From contig NZ_LYWZ01000011.1 of NCBI RefSeq assembly GCF_001661965.1, positions 124,001-188,000 on the forward strand: DNA of 64,000 bases. The letters run 5' to 3'. The translations under genes and the position numbers were made by a program. The notes under the pieces were generated by a model. The model did no database searches. It was given only the letters and a program-made list of their open reading frames with translations, and was not told the origin of the DNA. Source of the DNA: Croceicoccus mobilis. GTDB taxonomy: Bacteria > Pseudomonadota > Alphaproteobacteria > Sphingomonadales > Sphingomonadaceae. Every line of letters begins with the position of its first letter. The stretch's first letter is position 1. This document shows positions 52,826 through 62,874 of this stretch, piece by piece.

Positions 52826-55800
52826 TCATGGATCAATCTCGCTTTCGGCAGTCTGAATGGCGGGTTCATCGCCCGTAACCTCTTGTCGAAGGGTTACAGG
52901 CGGCAGATCGGTTGTGGAAACGGGTGCATCCGGCGCATCCGGATTCGGCACCAGCGCGCCATCTTCGGCATCCAGCAGGCCCAGCGTGCGCGGATCGCGC
53001 ACCGCTGCCGGATCGTAGAGCGACTTGAGGCTGGTCAGCAGCTGATAGAAAGGCGCGCGGATATTCACCTTGAAGCGGATCGGCAGGCTGGCGATCCGGC
53101 GCGTGAGGATGTTCTTCGAGGCCCCCTCGCCCTGGCTGACGCCGTCCATGGTAACGCGGGTGACGATCTGTCCTTCAAGGCTGCCGTCCATGGCGATGGT
53201 CATGCTGTCGTAATCCATGGATTTCAGCGCATCGAAGGCGAAATTGGCCATGGCGGGCATGTCCTCATAAGTCAGCGCCCCGACATAGGAAAGATTGCCG
53301 CCCGGAGCGCGCGACTGCAGGAAACCGCCCTCGATCCGCCCGCCCTTGGCGTCGAAGATAACAGGGATCGTGCCGTCGAACGTGCCGGTCGCCGACAGGT
53401 TGGCCATGTCCATCCGGGCGAGAAACTTGGCAGCATCCAGCCCGTCGATAACGAATTCATAGCGCCGCGTTTCATCCGCACCGATCGTTAGCTTCACCGG
53501 CCGCATCTCCAGCGTACCGCCAAGGAAAGGCCATTTCCCCTCGTTGAAGGCCAGCACGAAACCGGGTTCTAGTGCGATGTCGATCACGCCGTTCTCGACC
53601 GGGATACCGGGATTGATCTCCTGCACCGTCAGCTTTTGATTCGGCGCGGTCACCATGCCCAGCAGATCGGTGAAGCGAATCGTCCCGGCCATGCCCTTCA
53701 CCGGCCCGAAGGCAGCCGCGAAATCGAGCGAATCGGTCGTGAACGTGCCTGTCGAGGTGACGGCAGCAGGGGACCAGTCGATCCGCCCATCGCCCGTCAC
53801 CACGCCTTCGGCATTGGCGATGTTGCCCAGCGCCAGGGGTGAAAGGTCGGTCGGCTGCAATTCGTCGCCGAATTCGAGATTGGCGATATCGAAATCCGCA
53901 TGACCAATTCCGCTGGGCAGATCATGCACGATGGCGACATCGCTGACTTTCCGACCGGTCGTCTCCTCGGCCAGATCGGCATCGACCACGATACGATTTT
54001 CGGCCAGCGTCACCGTCGCGCCACTGGCGACCATCGGGTTGAAGCGCGCGCCATCACCGGTTGTTGTCTGCCGGTCAGTCACGCGCATGGCGATATCGCT
54101 GACCGTCAGCGCGTCATTTTCGTAAACCCAGTCACCCGAAGCCCGCGTCACGTCGAGCGGCACGGCCACCATCCGCATCTCGGTATCGTCGAAGCTGCCG
54201 CGCAATTCGCCCGTTGTCTCGACCGTCAGCTCGCTCAACAGGTAATTGGTGGCGGCCTCGCCCTCACCCAGCTGGACCGCCATGTCGCGCGCGACGACAA
54301 CGCCGGGGAACGCGATGGCGACCGGGCCGCCGCTTGCCTTGACTGCCGTTTCCCCCAGCATGCCGGCAAGGTCCAGCGAAGGCGTGCCGGCCGCGATGCG
54401 GGTATCGCCCGCGCGGCTGACCAGCATGGCTCCGTCGGACGGCGGGCATAGTCGCAGCGATTGTTCCTGCATGACAAGACTTGCCACCGTCATTCGGGCA
54501 AAGCTGGCGTCCATGCAGCGCGTGCCAAGGGCGAACGTGCCGCCCGGCGACAGGCCGCCAGTGACGGGCAGGACGAGATCTTCAACCGTGCCGCCGGGAA
54601 ATGCGCCGCTGGCGCGCAGAGTGCCATCCATCGCGATCCCGCCAGAGGCATTCTGCCGCAGGCGCAGTTCAGGGATGGAGAGCCGCGCATCGCCAGCGCC
54701 ATATTCGGCCATCACCAGTCGCATGCGGCGCGAACCGTTCGGCCCATCCTCCATCTGGCCGGTGATCCGCGGCAGATCCCTGCCCCCGGTCGCGAAATTG
54801 CCTGTCATCTGCATCGGCGCATCGCCGCCCATGCTGATCTGCATGCGCGACAGCGACAAGAGCGTGTCGCGCTCGCTTCCGCGCCAGCGCGCGCTGGGGA
54901 TGGTAAGCGTCATGCGGCCATCTACCGATCCGCGCGCCTGCAGCTCTGCCAGAAGCGTGCTGTTCTCCCCCTCCTCGCGCAGCCCCTTGCGCATGCGGGC
55001 CAGCAAGGGCTCTGCCATGGTGCCGCCGCTCGCCTGCTGCCAGCCTGCCAGCATGGCGTCGATGCCGCTGCCCGGGCGCAGCCCCTCGCCCTCCAGCTCT
55101 CCATTGAAGGCAAGGCGGGACAGATTCTCACCCGAACGCACCCGGCCGCTGAAACGCAGCCGCGAAGCATCCGCCCCCATCGCTTGCGCCTTGCTGGCGA
55201 CGAGGTCGAAATTGCTGACCAGCGTCTCGTCCTCTGCATCGCGGGTCAGCGCGAGGTCGCCCAGCAGCCTGTCGATCTTCGCTTCGCCGCTGGCCAGTCG
55301 CTGCGCATCCAGCTTGCCGCGAAGGCGGAAGCTGGCAAAATCGCTGCTGGTCACGCGCAGTTGCAGTGCGCTTGCCCCCATGGTCGCGCCGTCGCACGCC
55401 ATCGCGGCAAGGCGCAGCGGCCCGGTAAAGCTGATCGTGCCCTTTTCACTGGCAAGCCTGCCGTAAAGGCTGCCGCCCTCACCCCGGCACGACGCCATGG
55501 CAAGATCAGGCATGACAGCGCCCATGACGCCGCTGAACCCATCCGCGAGATTGCCCCCGCCCTGGATCTTTGCGCCGATATCGCCCGCAGGCGTCATTAC
55601 CAGCGCCCGCCCGTCATTGATGGTAAGCGCAAGATCGGGAAGGCTCATCGGCTCGGTGCTGTCACCGCCATGGATAACGCTGTCGAGCGAACCGAAGCTG
55701 ACCTGCCCATCGGCCCATCGGCCATAGAGGCGCGGCTCTTCCAGCGTGATGCCGCCGATGGTGGGCGTACCGAAACGATATCGGACCGCGATGATCGCGC

Positions 55801-56125
55801 GCTTTACGGTGAGATCGGGCGATGCCGGATCGCCAACTACGATATTCTCGATCACCTGCTCCTGCGGGCCGATCGAGGCAATGTCATATTGGGCGGGCAC
55901 GCCATAATCGTCGAGCGACGATTCGATCAGATCGGTGGCGAGCCGTTCGCGGGTGACATAAAGGCCCGCCATGATGCCCAGCGAAACCGCGAAGCAGACC
56001 AGCGCGATATCGGCGGCAAGACGCCTTTTACGCCAGCGACGCCGAGCGGAACGGGCCACGCGCGGCGGCACCTCTGCGGCCTCCCCGCTTCCCGTCTCGT
56101 ACTCGCTGTCGCTCATGCCGCTCAC
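52826..56125 (-). CDS. ydbH: YdbH-family intermembrane lipid-transport (AsmA-like/TamB superfamily) protein
   Basis: This 1099-residue protein has one N-terminal membrane helix (LAADIALVCFAVSLGIMAGL at about 36-56) after a positively charged cytoplasmic tail. The remainder is a long repetitive beta-rich periplasmic domain typical of bridge-like lipid transfer proteins, with the C-terminal YdbH region near the end (KGGRIEGGFLQSRAPGG). By homology with E. coli YdbH-YnbE it spans the periplasm and moves phospholipids to the outer membrane. I chose the GTG at 56125 with AGGA six bases before; the ATG at 56116 is close. It is the first gene of its operon and diverges from radC. Confidence 0.88.
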   Translation of the reverse strand: MSGMSDSEYETGSGEAAEVPPRVARSARRRWRKRRLAADIALVCFAVSLGIMAGLYVTRERLATDLIESSLDDYGVPAQYDIASIGPQEQVIENIVVGDPASPDLTVKRAIIAVRYRFGTPTIGGITLEEPRLYGRWADGQVSFGSLDSVIHGGDSTEPMSLPDLALTINDGRALVMTPAGDIGAKIQGGGNLADGFSGVMGAVMPDLAMASCRGEGGSLYGRLASEKGTISFTGPLRLAAMACDGATMGASALQLRVTSSDFASFRLRGKLDAQRLASGEAKIDRLLGDLALTRDAEDETLVSNFDLVASKAQAMGADASRLRFSGRVRSGENLSRLAFNGELEGEGLRPGSGIDAMLAGWQQASGGTMAEPLLARMRKGLREEGENSTLLAELQARGSVDGRMTLTIPSARWRGSERDTLLSLSRMQISMGGDAPMQMTGNFATGGRDLPRITGQMEDGPNGSRRMRLVMAEYGAGDARLSIPELRLRQNASGGIAMDGTLRASGAFPGGTVEDLVLPVTGGLSPGGTFALGTRCMDASFARMTVASLVMQEQSLRLCPPSDGAMLVSRAGDTRIAAGTPSLDLAGMLGETAVKASGGPVAIAFPGVVVARDMAVQLGEGEAATNYLLSELTVETTGELRGSFDDTEMRMVAVPLDVTRASGDWVYENDALTVSDIAMRVTDRQTTTGDGARFNPMVASGATVTLAENRIVVDADLAEETTGRKVSDVAIVHDLPSGIGHADFDIANLEFGDELQPTDLSPLALGNIANAEGVVTGDGRIDWSPAAVTSTGTFTTDSLDFAAAFGPVKGMAGTIRFTDLLGMVTAPNQKLTVQEINPGIPVENGVIDIALEPGFVLAFNEGKWPFLGGTLEMRPVKLTIGADETRRYEFVIDGLDAAKFLARMDMANLSATGTFDGTIPVIFDAKGGRIEGGFLQSRAPGGNLSYVGALTYEDMPAMANFAFDALKSMDYDSMTIAMDGSLEGQIVTRVTMDGVSQGEGASKNILTRRIASLPIRFKVNIRAPFYQLLTSLKSLYDPAAVRDPRTLGLLDAEDGALVPNPDAPDAPVSTTDLPPVTLRQEVTGDEPAIQTAESEIDP

Positions 56126-56257
56126 GCATTATCCTGAAAGAGCCGCAGCGGCTACCGGAGTTTCACGCCCATGCTTGCGCAACAAGCCCGCGAAAGGCAA
56201 TGACTTGTGCCGCAGGGCGGAATTTGGCGCACCCTGCCGCAAAGGGACGCAAGATTG

Positions 56258-57025
56258 ATGGCGCAAGGGCCAAGGTCCAGTAATCAGGACGATCTGCCGC
56301 TCGGCGCACCGGAAAGCGCGGAGCCGACGGCGGACAGGCAGAAACCGGACGCGGGCAATGACCCCCGCGGCCACCGCGCGCGATTGCGTGAAAGGCTGTT
56401 GTCGGGCGGCATCGACGCGCTGGGCGATCACGAGGTCGTCGAATATCTGCTGATGACCGCAATCCCGCGAAAGGACGTAAAGCCCATCGCGCGCACGCTG
56501 CTGCAGCGGTTCGGCGGGCTTCCCGGCGTGTTCAACGCCGACCGGAAGGCGCTGGCCGATCATCCCGGCATGGGTGAGACCAGTGCCGCGGCGCTGAAGA
56601 TCGTGGGTGTCGCCGCCCGCCGCATGGCGCGTGCGCAGGTGCAGGATCAGCCGGTGCTGGGCAGCTGGCAGGCGCTGATCGATTATCTGTCCATCGACAT
56701 GGCGCATCTGACGGTGGAGCGCGTGCGCGTCCTTTACCTCAACGCGCAGAACCGGCTGATCCGCGACGAACACGTCGGCGACGGTTCGCTGGACGAAGCC
56801 GCGATCCACCCGCGCGAGGTCATCAAACGGGCGATGGATCTGGGCGCGGCGGCGCTGATCCTTGTCCACAACCATCCCAGCGGTAATCCAGAACCGAGCC
56901 GCGCCGACATCCAGATCACCAATCGCATTGCCGAAGCCGGGCGATTGCTGGGCATTACCGTCCACGACCACATCATCGTCGGGCGCGGCAGCCATGTTTC
57001 GCTGCGGTCGAAGGGTTTGATCTGA
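56258..57025 (+). CDS. radC: RadC family JAB/MPN-domain protein
   Basis: This 255-residue protein has an N-terminal helix-hairpin-helix-like region (LADHPGMGETSAAALKIV) and a C-terminal JAMM metalloprotease-like domain with HNHPSGNPEPSRAD, matching the metal motif HxHPSGxxxPSxxD. RadC was named for DNA repair but its role is unresolved. I chose the ATG at 56258; a GTG at 56207 would extend it through Trp/Arg-rich, non-conserved sequence. A 12-bp hairpin follows. Confidence 0.9.
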   Translation: MAQGPRSSNQDDLPLGAPESAEPTADRQKPDAGNDPRGHRARLRERLLSGGIDALGDHEVVEYLLMTAIPRKDVKPIARTLLQRFGGLPGVFNADRKALADHPGMGETSAAALKIVGVAARRMARAQVQDQPVLGSWQALIDYLSIDMAHLTVERVRVLYLNAQNRLIRDEHVGDGSLDEAAIHPREVIKRAMDLGAAALILVHNHPSGNPEPSRADIQITNRIAEAGRLLGITVHDHIIVGRGSHVSLRSKGLI

Positions 57026-57050
57026 GAGAAGTCAGCGCCCTGGAATCATT

Positions 57051-57082
57051 CGGGGGCGGACATCGGAAACTGTCCGCCCCCG
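57051..57082 (+). terminator. Hairpin 3' of radC
   Basis: CGGGGGCGGACA and TGTCCGCCCCCG make a perfect 12-bp stem with an 8-base loop, 25 bases after the radC stop. No T-run follows at once (CGGCGTCACCGCCG forms a second small stem), so it may stop transcription weakly. Confidence 0.5.
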
Positions 57083-57087
57083 CGGCG

Positions 57088-57378
57088 TCACCGCCGCCTT
57101 GCCTTTGATAATGACCATCCGGGTCGCAGAAAGACAGTCATTCCATCGGCAAGCTCAATTTCTGTCGGCTCCGCAGGCTTGCACTGCGAAACCCCATGGG
57201 TCGGGAGGATCGGATACCATGTGGAGAGCTGCGACCGCACGAACCGCACCAAAGGTGCAGAATTGCGAGACGACCCATCAACATGGCGGAGCGGAAGAAC
57301 CGCTTTCCAGACCATCCCCAACCCGTCAGGCCCGAATTCGCCAACCAGTCCTTTGGTATGGCGACTGGCCTGTATCAT
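57088..57378 (-). CDS. Hypothetical protein, doubtful (96 aa)
   Basis: A 96-codon frame starting at ATG 57378 and ending just before the radC hairpin. I recognise no family. The translation contains SAPLVRFVRSQLSTWYPILP and ends in a basic stretch, and no signal peptide or membrane helix is visible. Codon third positions are not clearly G/C-biased, so it may not be translated. It is the only candidate gene in this 500-base region. Confidence 0.3.
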   Translation of the reverse strand: MIQASRHTKGLVGEFGPDGLGMVWKAVLPLRHVDGSSRNSAPLVRFVRSQLSTWYPILPTHGVSQCKPAEPTEIELADGMTVFLRPGWSLSKARRR

Positions 57379-57500
57379 TTCATGTATTGGCTAACGCTTC
57401 ATCGCACGCGAAAGCAAGGAAAATCTTAATCAATGGCAAGGGCATCACCGCAACGAATACGGGATATGCGCTTAAAAAACACGGTAAATCAAAGCACGAC

Positions 57501-57537
57501 GCCCCACGTCCGAAAATCGGACATGGGGCGCTTTTTT
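57501..57537 (+). terminator. Orphan intrinsic terminator, plus strand
   Basis: GCCCCACGTCCG and CGGACATGGGGC form a strong 12-bp stem (one mismatch) with a five-base loop, then GCTTTTTT. The T-run is only on the plus strand. The nearest plus-strand gene is radC, which ends 476 bases earlier and has its own hairpin, so an unannotated short RNA may end here. It also lies 59 bases from the convergent pyrG stop. Confidence 0.75.
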
Positions 57538-57595
57538 CTGCGGCAGACCGTTCCCCAGCGCCGATCAGGTGCCGGGGCAGTCAGCTGACTGTCGA

Positions 57596-59239
<1,644 letters not shown>

Positions 59240-59340
59240 TTAATCGAACGAATCGAAAATGGGCAAGCGCCGCGTGACGCAGCGCACCCGATTTTCACAG
59301 ATTTTGATGATGCGCCGCCCCATTTCGGCGGCGCGGCGAA

Positions 59341-59709
59341 TTATTCGGCGCTGCCGGCTAGCGGATCGGCCGGAGCGTCTGCGGGCGCCGCCGGAGCGGC
59401 AGGCGCTGCAGCGGGAGCCAGCGGATCATTATTTGCCGGGATCGTGCGATCCAGCGACGTGTCGATCTCGCTGACCGATGACTGCTCCACCGACACGGCG
59501 GCAAGCACGATGGCGAGCACGACGAACAGGAATGCCAGAATGCCGGTCGCGCGGGTCATGAAATTGGCTGCGCCACGCGCGCTCATCAGGCCCGACGGGC
59601 TGCCGCCCACGCCAAGACCGCCACCTTCGGACTGCTGCATCAGGATCACGCCGACCAGCGCCGCGCCGACAAGCGCCTCGACGATGGTGAGAAACAGGAA
59701 AAGCGACAT
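59341..59709 (-). CDS. secG: Preprotein translocase subunit SecG
   Basis: This small subunit of the SecYEG channel has 122 residues: TM1 (FLTIVEALVGAALVGVILMQ) and, after QSEGGGLG with the SecG-typical Gly-rich loop, TM2 (ATGILAFLFVVLAIVLAAV). The C-terminal tail of about 40 residues is low-complexity Ala/Pro, as in many sphingomonad SecG proteins. The stop lies 114 bases before pyrG. Confidence 0.93.
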   Translation of the reverse strand: MSLFLFLTIVEALVGAALVGVILMQQSEGGGLGVGGSPSGLMSARGAANFMTRATGILAFLFVVLAIVLAAVSVEQSSVSEIDTSLDRTIPANNDPLAPAAAPAAPAAPADAPADPLAGSAE

Positions 59710-59844
59710 GAAGTAGATCCAGCCAGTCTTGCGTTAGTAGTCAGATGGGTTGCGCGGGGACGCGCTCAAGTCCGCGCCCCTCTATCGCCGCGCCTCTTAA
59801 CCGCAGCTTGCCCGGCTGGCAAGCAGCCCGGCCCCGCGATCCGG

Positions 59845-60591
59845 TTAGTCGTCGAGTTGCGATGCAGCGACGATGATCGGCACGAAGCCATCCGCCGAAA
59901 GGCTGGCGCCGCCAACCAGCGCGCCGCCCACTTCCGGGGCCGCCAGCAGTTCGGCCGCGTTCTCACCCTTGACCGAACCGCCGTAAAGTATGCGCACTTC
60001 GCGGCCATCCTCGCCATAGCGGTCGACCAGAACGGCACGCAGCCATTTGTGCATGGTGCCGACATCTTGCACCGAGGGTACGCGGCCCGTGCCAATCGCC
60101 CAGATCGGTTCATATGCGACCGACAGGCGGGCGCAGCTATCGGGAAGCGAAGCGGCCAGCTGGCGCGCGACGATTTCCTCGGCCTCGCCCGAATCGCGTT
60201 CGGCTTCGCTTTCGCCGACGCAAAGGATGACGCCCATGTCGATCGCCTGTGCAGACTCGGCCTTGGCTTTCACGTCCTCGTTCGTCTCGCCATGGTCGGC
60301 GCGGCGTTCGGAGTGGCCCACGATCACGAAATCGGCCCCCGCCTCGCGCAGCATGTTGGCCGACACGTCACCCGTATGCGCGCCCTTGTCCGCCGCATGG
60401 CAGTTCTGCGCGCCCACGCCGATATGGTTTACCGCATCGCGCATGGCGAGGATCAGGGTCGAGGGCGGCGCCAGCGCCACCTCGACCTTCGGCAAGCGCG
60501 AGGACGCGCGATCAATGGCGCGCGCTTCGCTCAGGTCGCTGCGCATGCCGTTCATCTTCCAGTTGCCCACGATATAGCAACGTTGCGCCAT
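59845..60591 (-). CDS. tpiA: Triosephosphate isomerase
   Basis: This glycolytic enzyme interconverts dihydroxyacetone phosphate and glyceraldehyde 3-phosphate. The 248 residues include Lys in GNWKMNG near residue 12, the electrophilic His in VGHSERR, the catalytic Glu in AYEPIWAIGTG, and the phosphate-binding GGSVKGENA. The mobile loop is GTGRVPS where many bacteria have GTGKTAT. I chose the ATG at 60591 directly before the first strand; the frame continues to 60765 but is unlike Tpi. It heads the tpiA-secG-pyrG run. Confidence 0.95.
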   Translation of the reverse strand: MAQRCYIVGNWKMNGMRSDLSEARAIDRASSRLPKVEVALAPPSTLILAMRDAVNHIGVGAQNCHAADKGAHTGDVSANMLREAGADFVIVGHSERRADHGETNEDVKAKAESAQAIDMGVILCVGESEAERDSGEAEEIVARQLAASLPDSCARLSVAYEPIWAIGTGRVPSVQDVGTMHKWLRAVLVDRYGEDGREVRILYGGSVKGENAAELLAAPEVGGALVGGASLSADGFVPIIVAASQLDD

Positions 60592-60908
60592 GGTACTGCT
60601 TTCGCCCCTGTACATGAGACCGGTCGATCCGATGCGGACCGACCCGTCCAGAAGAATTCGAACCCGTGCGGAACCCCATGCCGCCCTTGTCGGGCCGCTT
60701 GCGCACCGGTGCCGGGCTAGCGACACCGGCGGGCGGCGGCTAGCCCAAGCTTGGCCCTGTGTCAAAACGGTAGCGGATGCTTCGTGCCCGCTTTGCGGCG
60801 ATAGTGTTGCAGCCTCGCCATCACCCGCCTAAAGCCGGGCCCGATAACAAGACCCGCCGCGCATGCCTTTATCGGTCGCGGGACACGCCTAACGGAATTT
60901 ATAAAGTC
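60592..60908. promoter_or_regulatory. Divergent intergenic region tpiA / ppiD
   Basis: These 317 bases separate divergent tpiA and ppiD and presumably carry both promoters. Most of it is G/C-rich; a short A/T-rich patch, GGAATTTATAAAG, lies at 60894-60906 directly before the ppiD start. I see no further gene or strong hairpin. Confidence 0.4.
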
Positions 60909-62846
60909 ATGATCCAGGGATTTCGTAAGATTTTTCAATCGCCTATCGGGCTGGCGCTGACGCTGGGCTTTGTGGCGTTGATCGCGCTCGCCTTTGCCAG
61001 CGCCGATATCACGGGCGGAAGCTTTGGCGGCATCGGCGGGTCCGAACGGGTCGCGACCGTGGGCGACCAGCGGATTTCCACATCCGATCTGCGCACCACC
61101 ATCAACGGTTCCTACGAAAATGCGCGCGCCGATAACCCTTCTTTGACCATGGCCGACTTCCTTGAGGCAGGCGCTGCCGAGGGACTGCTCGACCAGCAGA
61201 TCGAGCGCAACGCATTGTATCAGTTCGGTCTGGACCATGGGATTCGGATCGGCGAATCGCTGATCGGCAGCGAATTGTCGCAGATGGCCGCATTTCAGGG
61301 GCCCGATGGCAAGTTCAGCCAGGAACTCTACAATACCGCCCTCACCCGGCGCGGCCTCTCGGACAAGCTGGTGCGCGAGGATATCTCGCAGGGCCTGGTC
61401 GCGCGCATGCTGCTGGTGCCGACGACCAGCGGGGACATCGCCCCTAACAAGATCGCCAAGCGTTACACCGCGCTTCTTAATGAAACGCGCCATGGCGGCA
61501 TCACGCTTATTCCCAGCCCTTCCTTCGTCGATGACAAGGAGGTGAGCGATGATACGCTGAAGAAATATCTCGCCGAGAATCGCGCCCGCTATACGCTGCC
61601 CGAACGCCGCACCGTGCGCTACGCCCGCTTTGGCGTCGATGCCCTGGGCGACGAAATCACCGCGACCGATGCGGAGATCGAAGCCCGTTTCCAGCAGAAC
61701 GCCGCGCAATATGCCGCCCGTGAAGAGCGCACCATCGAGCAGCTGATCCTGCCGACCGAGGCCGCCGCCAATGCCGTGCTGGAAAAGGCGAATGCCGGCA
61801 GCTCGCTCGCAGCGGCTGCGCGCGATACGGGGCTTGAGACCAACACCGCCACGGCGAACAGCCGCGCCGCGCTCGCTTCATCCACCTCCTCTGCCGTGGC
61901 GCAGGCGGTTTACGAAGGCAGCGAGGGCAATATCGTCGGTCCGGTGCGCGGCCCGCTCGGCTGGTATCTGGTGCGCATTGCCGATGTCAGCGCCATCCCG
62001 GCCACGACGCTGGCTTCGGTGCGCGATACGCTGGCCGGCCAGATCGTCGCCGAAAAGACCCGCACCGCGCTTGCTGACAAGGCGTCCGCGATCGAGGAAA
62101 ATCTGCAGGCAGGCCAGAGCATTGCCGACACCGCGAAATCGCTGGGCGTCGCAGTGCAGACCAGCGCCGCCCTGCTGGAAGACGGCAGCGCCTATGACGG
62201 CAGCGAAGTCGGCCCCGAAGTCGCCCGCCTTGCAGGAGCGGTTTTTGCGATGAGCCCCAATGGCGATGCGCAGATCACTGCGGGCAGCGATGGCGAAACC
62301 TATGTGGTCTATGCCCCCGGCACGGTCACCGCATCCGCACCCCCGCCCTTTGCCGAGCTGAAGGAGCGCCTCACCCGCGACTACAAGATCGCCGAGGGGG
62401 CCAAGCAGGCCAAGACCGCGGCCAACAAGGTGATGAAGGCGGTCGAGGGCGGCAAGTCGCTGACCGAGGCGCTGGCCGATCTCGACATCCGTACGCCCCC
62501 TGTCGACAATATCGACCTGACGCGCCGCCAGCTGATGGCCTCGCGCCAGCAGCAGGGCGTGCCGCCGCCGCTCGCACTGATGTTCACCATGGCGCCCAAG
62601 ACCGCGAAGATGCTGGAGGCGCCGCAGGGCCTTGGCTATTTCGTGATCTCTCTGGACAGCATCGACGTGCCGGAAGTGACCGACGAGGATCCGACCATCG
62701 CCCAGACCGCGCAGGAACTGGCGCGTCTGCGCGGGCAGGAATTGCAGGACCAGCTGCGCCTTGCCATTACCGAAAGCGTGCCGGTCAGCAGGAACGAAAC
62801 CGCGATCGAAGTGGTGCGCCAGCAGCTGAACCCCAGCCAGAACTAA
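60909..62846 (+). CDS. ppiD: Membrane-anchored peptidyl-prolyl cis-trans isomerase (PpiD/SurA-like)
   Basis: This periplasmic folding helper of 645 residues has one N-terminal membrane helix (IGLALTLGFVALIALAFA at about 13-30), a SurA_N-type chaperone region, and a parvulin domain (EERTIEQLILPTEAAANAVL ... VRGPLGWYLVRIADV at about 275-360). The C-terminal part is a second helical chaperone region. The start at 60909 gives MIQGFRK before the helix, as in PpiD. It is followed at 28 bases by trpE, an arrangement seen in related genomes. Confidence 0.9.
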   Translation: MIQGFRKIFQSPIGLALTLGFVALIALAFASADITGGSFGGIGGSERVATVGDQRISTSDLRTTINGSYENARADNPSLTMADFLEAGAAEGLLDQQIERNALYQFGLDHGIRIGESLIGSELSQMAAFQGPDGKFSQELYNTALTRRGLSDKLVREDISQGLVARMLLVPTTSGDIAPNKIAKRYTALLNETRHGGITLIPSPSFVDDKEVSDDTLKKYLAENRARYTLPERRTVRYARFGVDALGDEITATDAEIEARFQQNAAQYAAREERTIEQLILPTEAAANAVLEKANAGSSLAAAARDTGLETNTATANSRAALASSTSSAVAQAVYEGSEGNIVGPVRGPLGWYLVRIADVSAIPATTLASVRDTLAGQIVAEKTRTALADKASAIEENLQAGQSIADTAKSLGVAVQTSAALLEDGSAYDGSEVGPEVARLAGAVFAMSPNGDAQITAGSDGETYVVYAPGTVTASAPPPFAELKERLTRDYKIAEGAKQAKTAANKVMKAVEGGKSLTEALADLDIRTPPVDNIDLTRRQLMASRQQQGVPPPLALMFTMAPKTAKMLEAPQGLGYFVISLDSIDVPEVTDEDPTIAQTAQELARLRGQELQDQLRLAITESVPVSRNETAIEVVRQQLNPSQN

Positions 62847-62874
62847 ATTTCAGGAAAGCCGAGGAAACCCGCCG

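Larger units (their letters stand above)
57083..57595. other. Gene-poor region between radC and pyrG
   Basis: About 510 bases that contain no confidently recognised gene. A 96-codon minus-strand frame at 57088-57378 is listed separately. An A/T-rich block from 57370 to 57490 leads into an intrinsic terminator on the plus strand (57501-57537), suggesting a short plus-strand transcript. The composition is less G/C-skewed at third positions than the surroundings. Confidence 0.4.

Noticed and set aside
54461-56137. Plus-strand frame of about 558 codons opposite ydbH
   Set aside because: Arg/Ala/His-rich translation without motifs; the minus-strand ydbH is in an intact operon.
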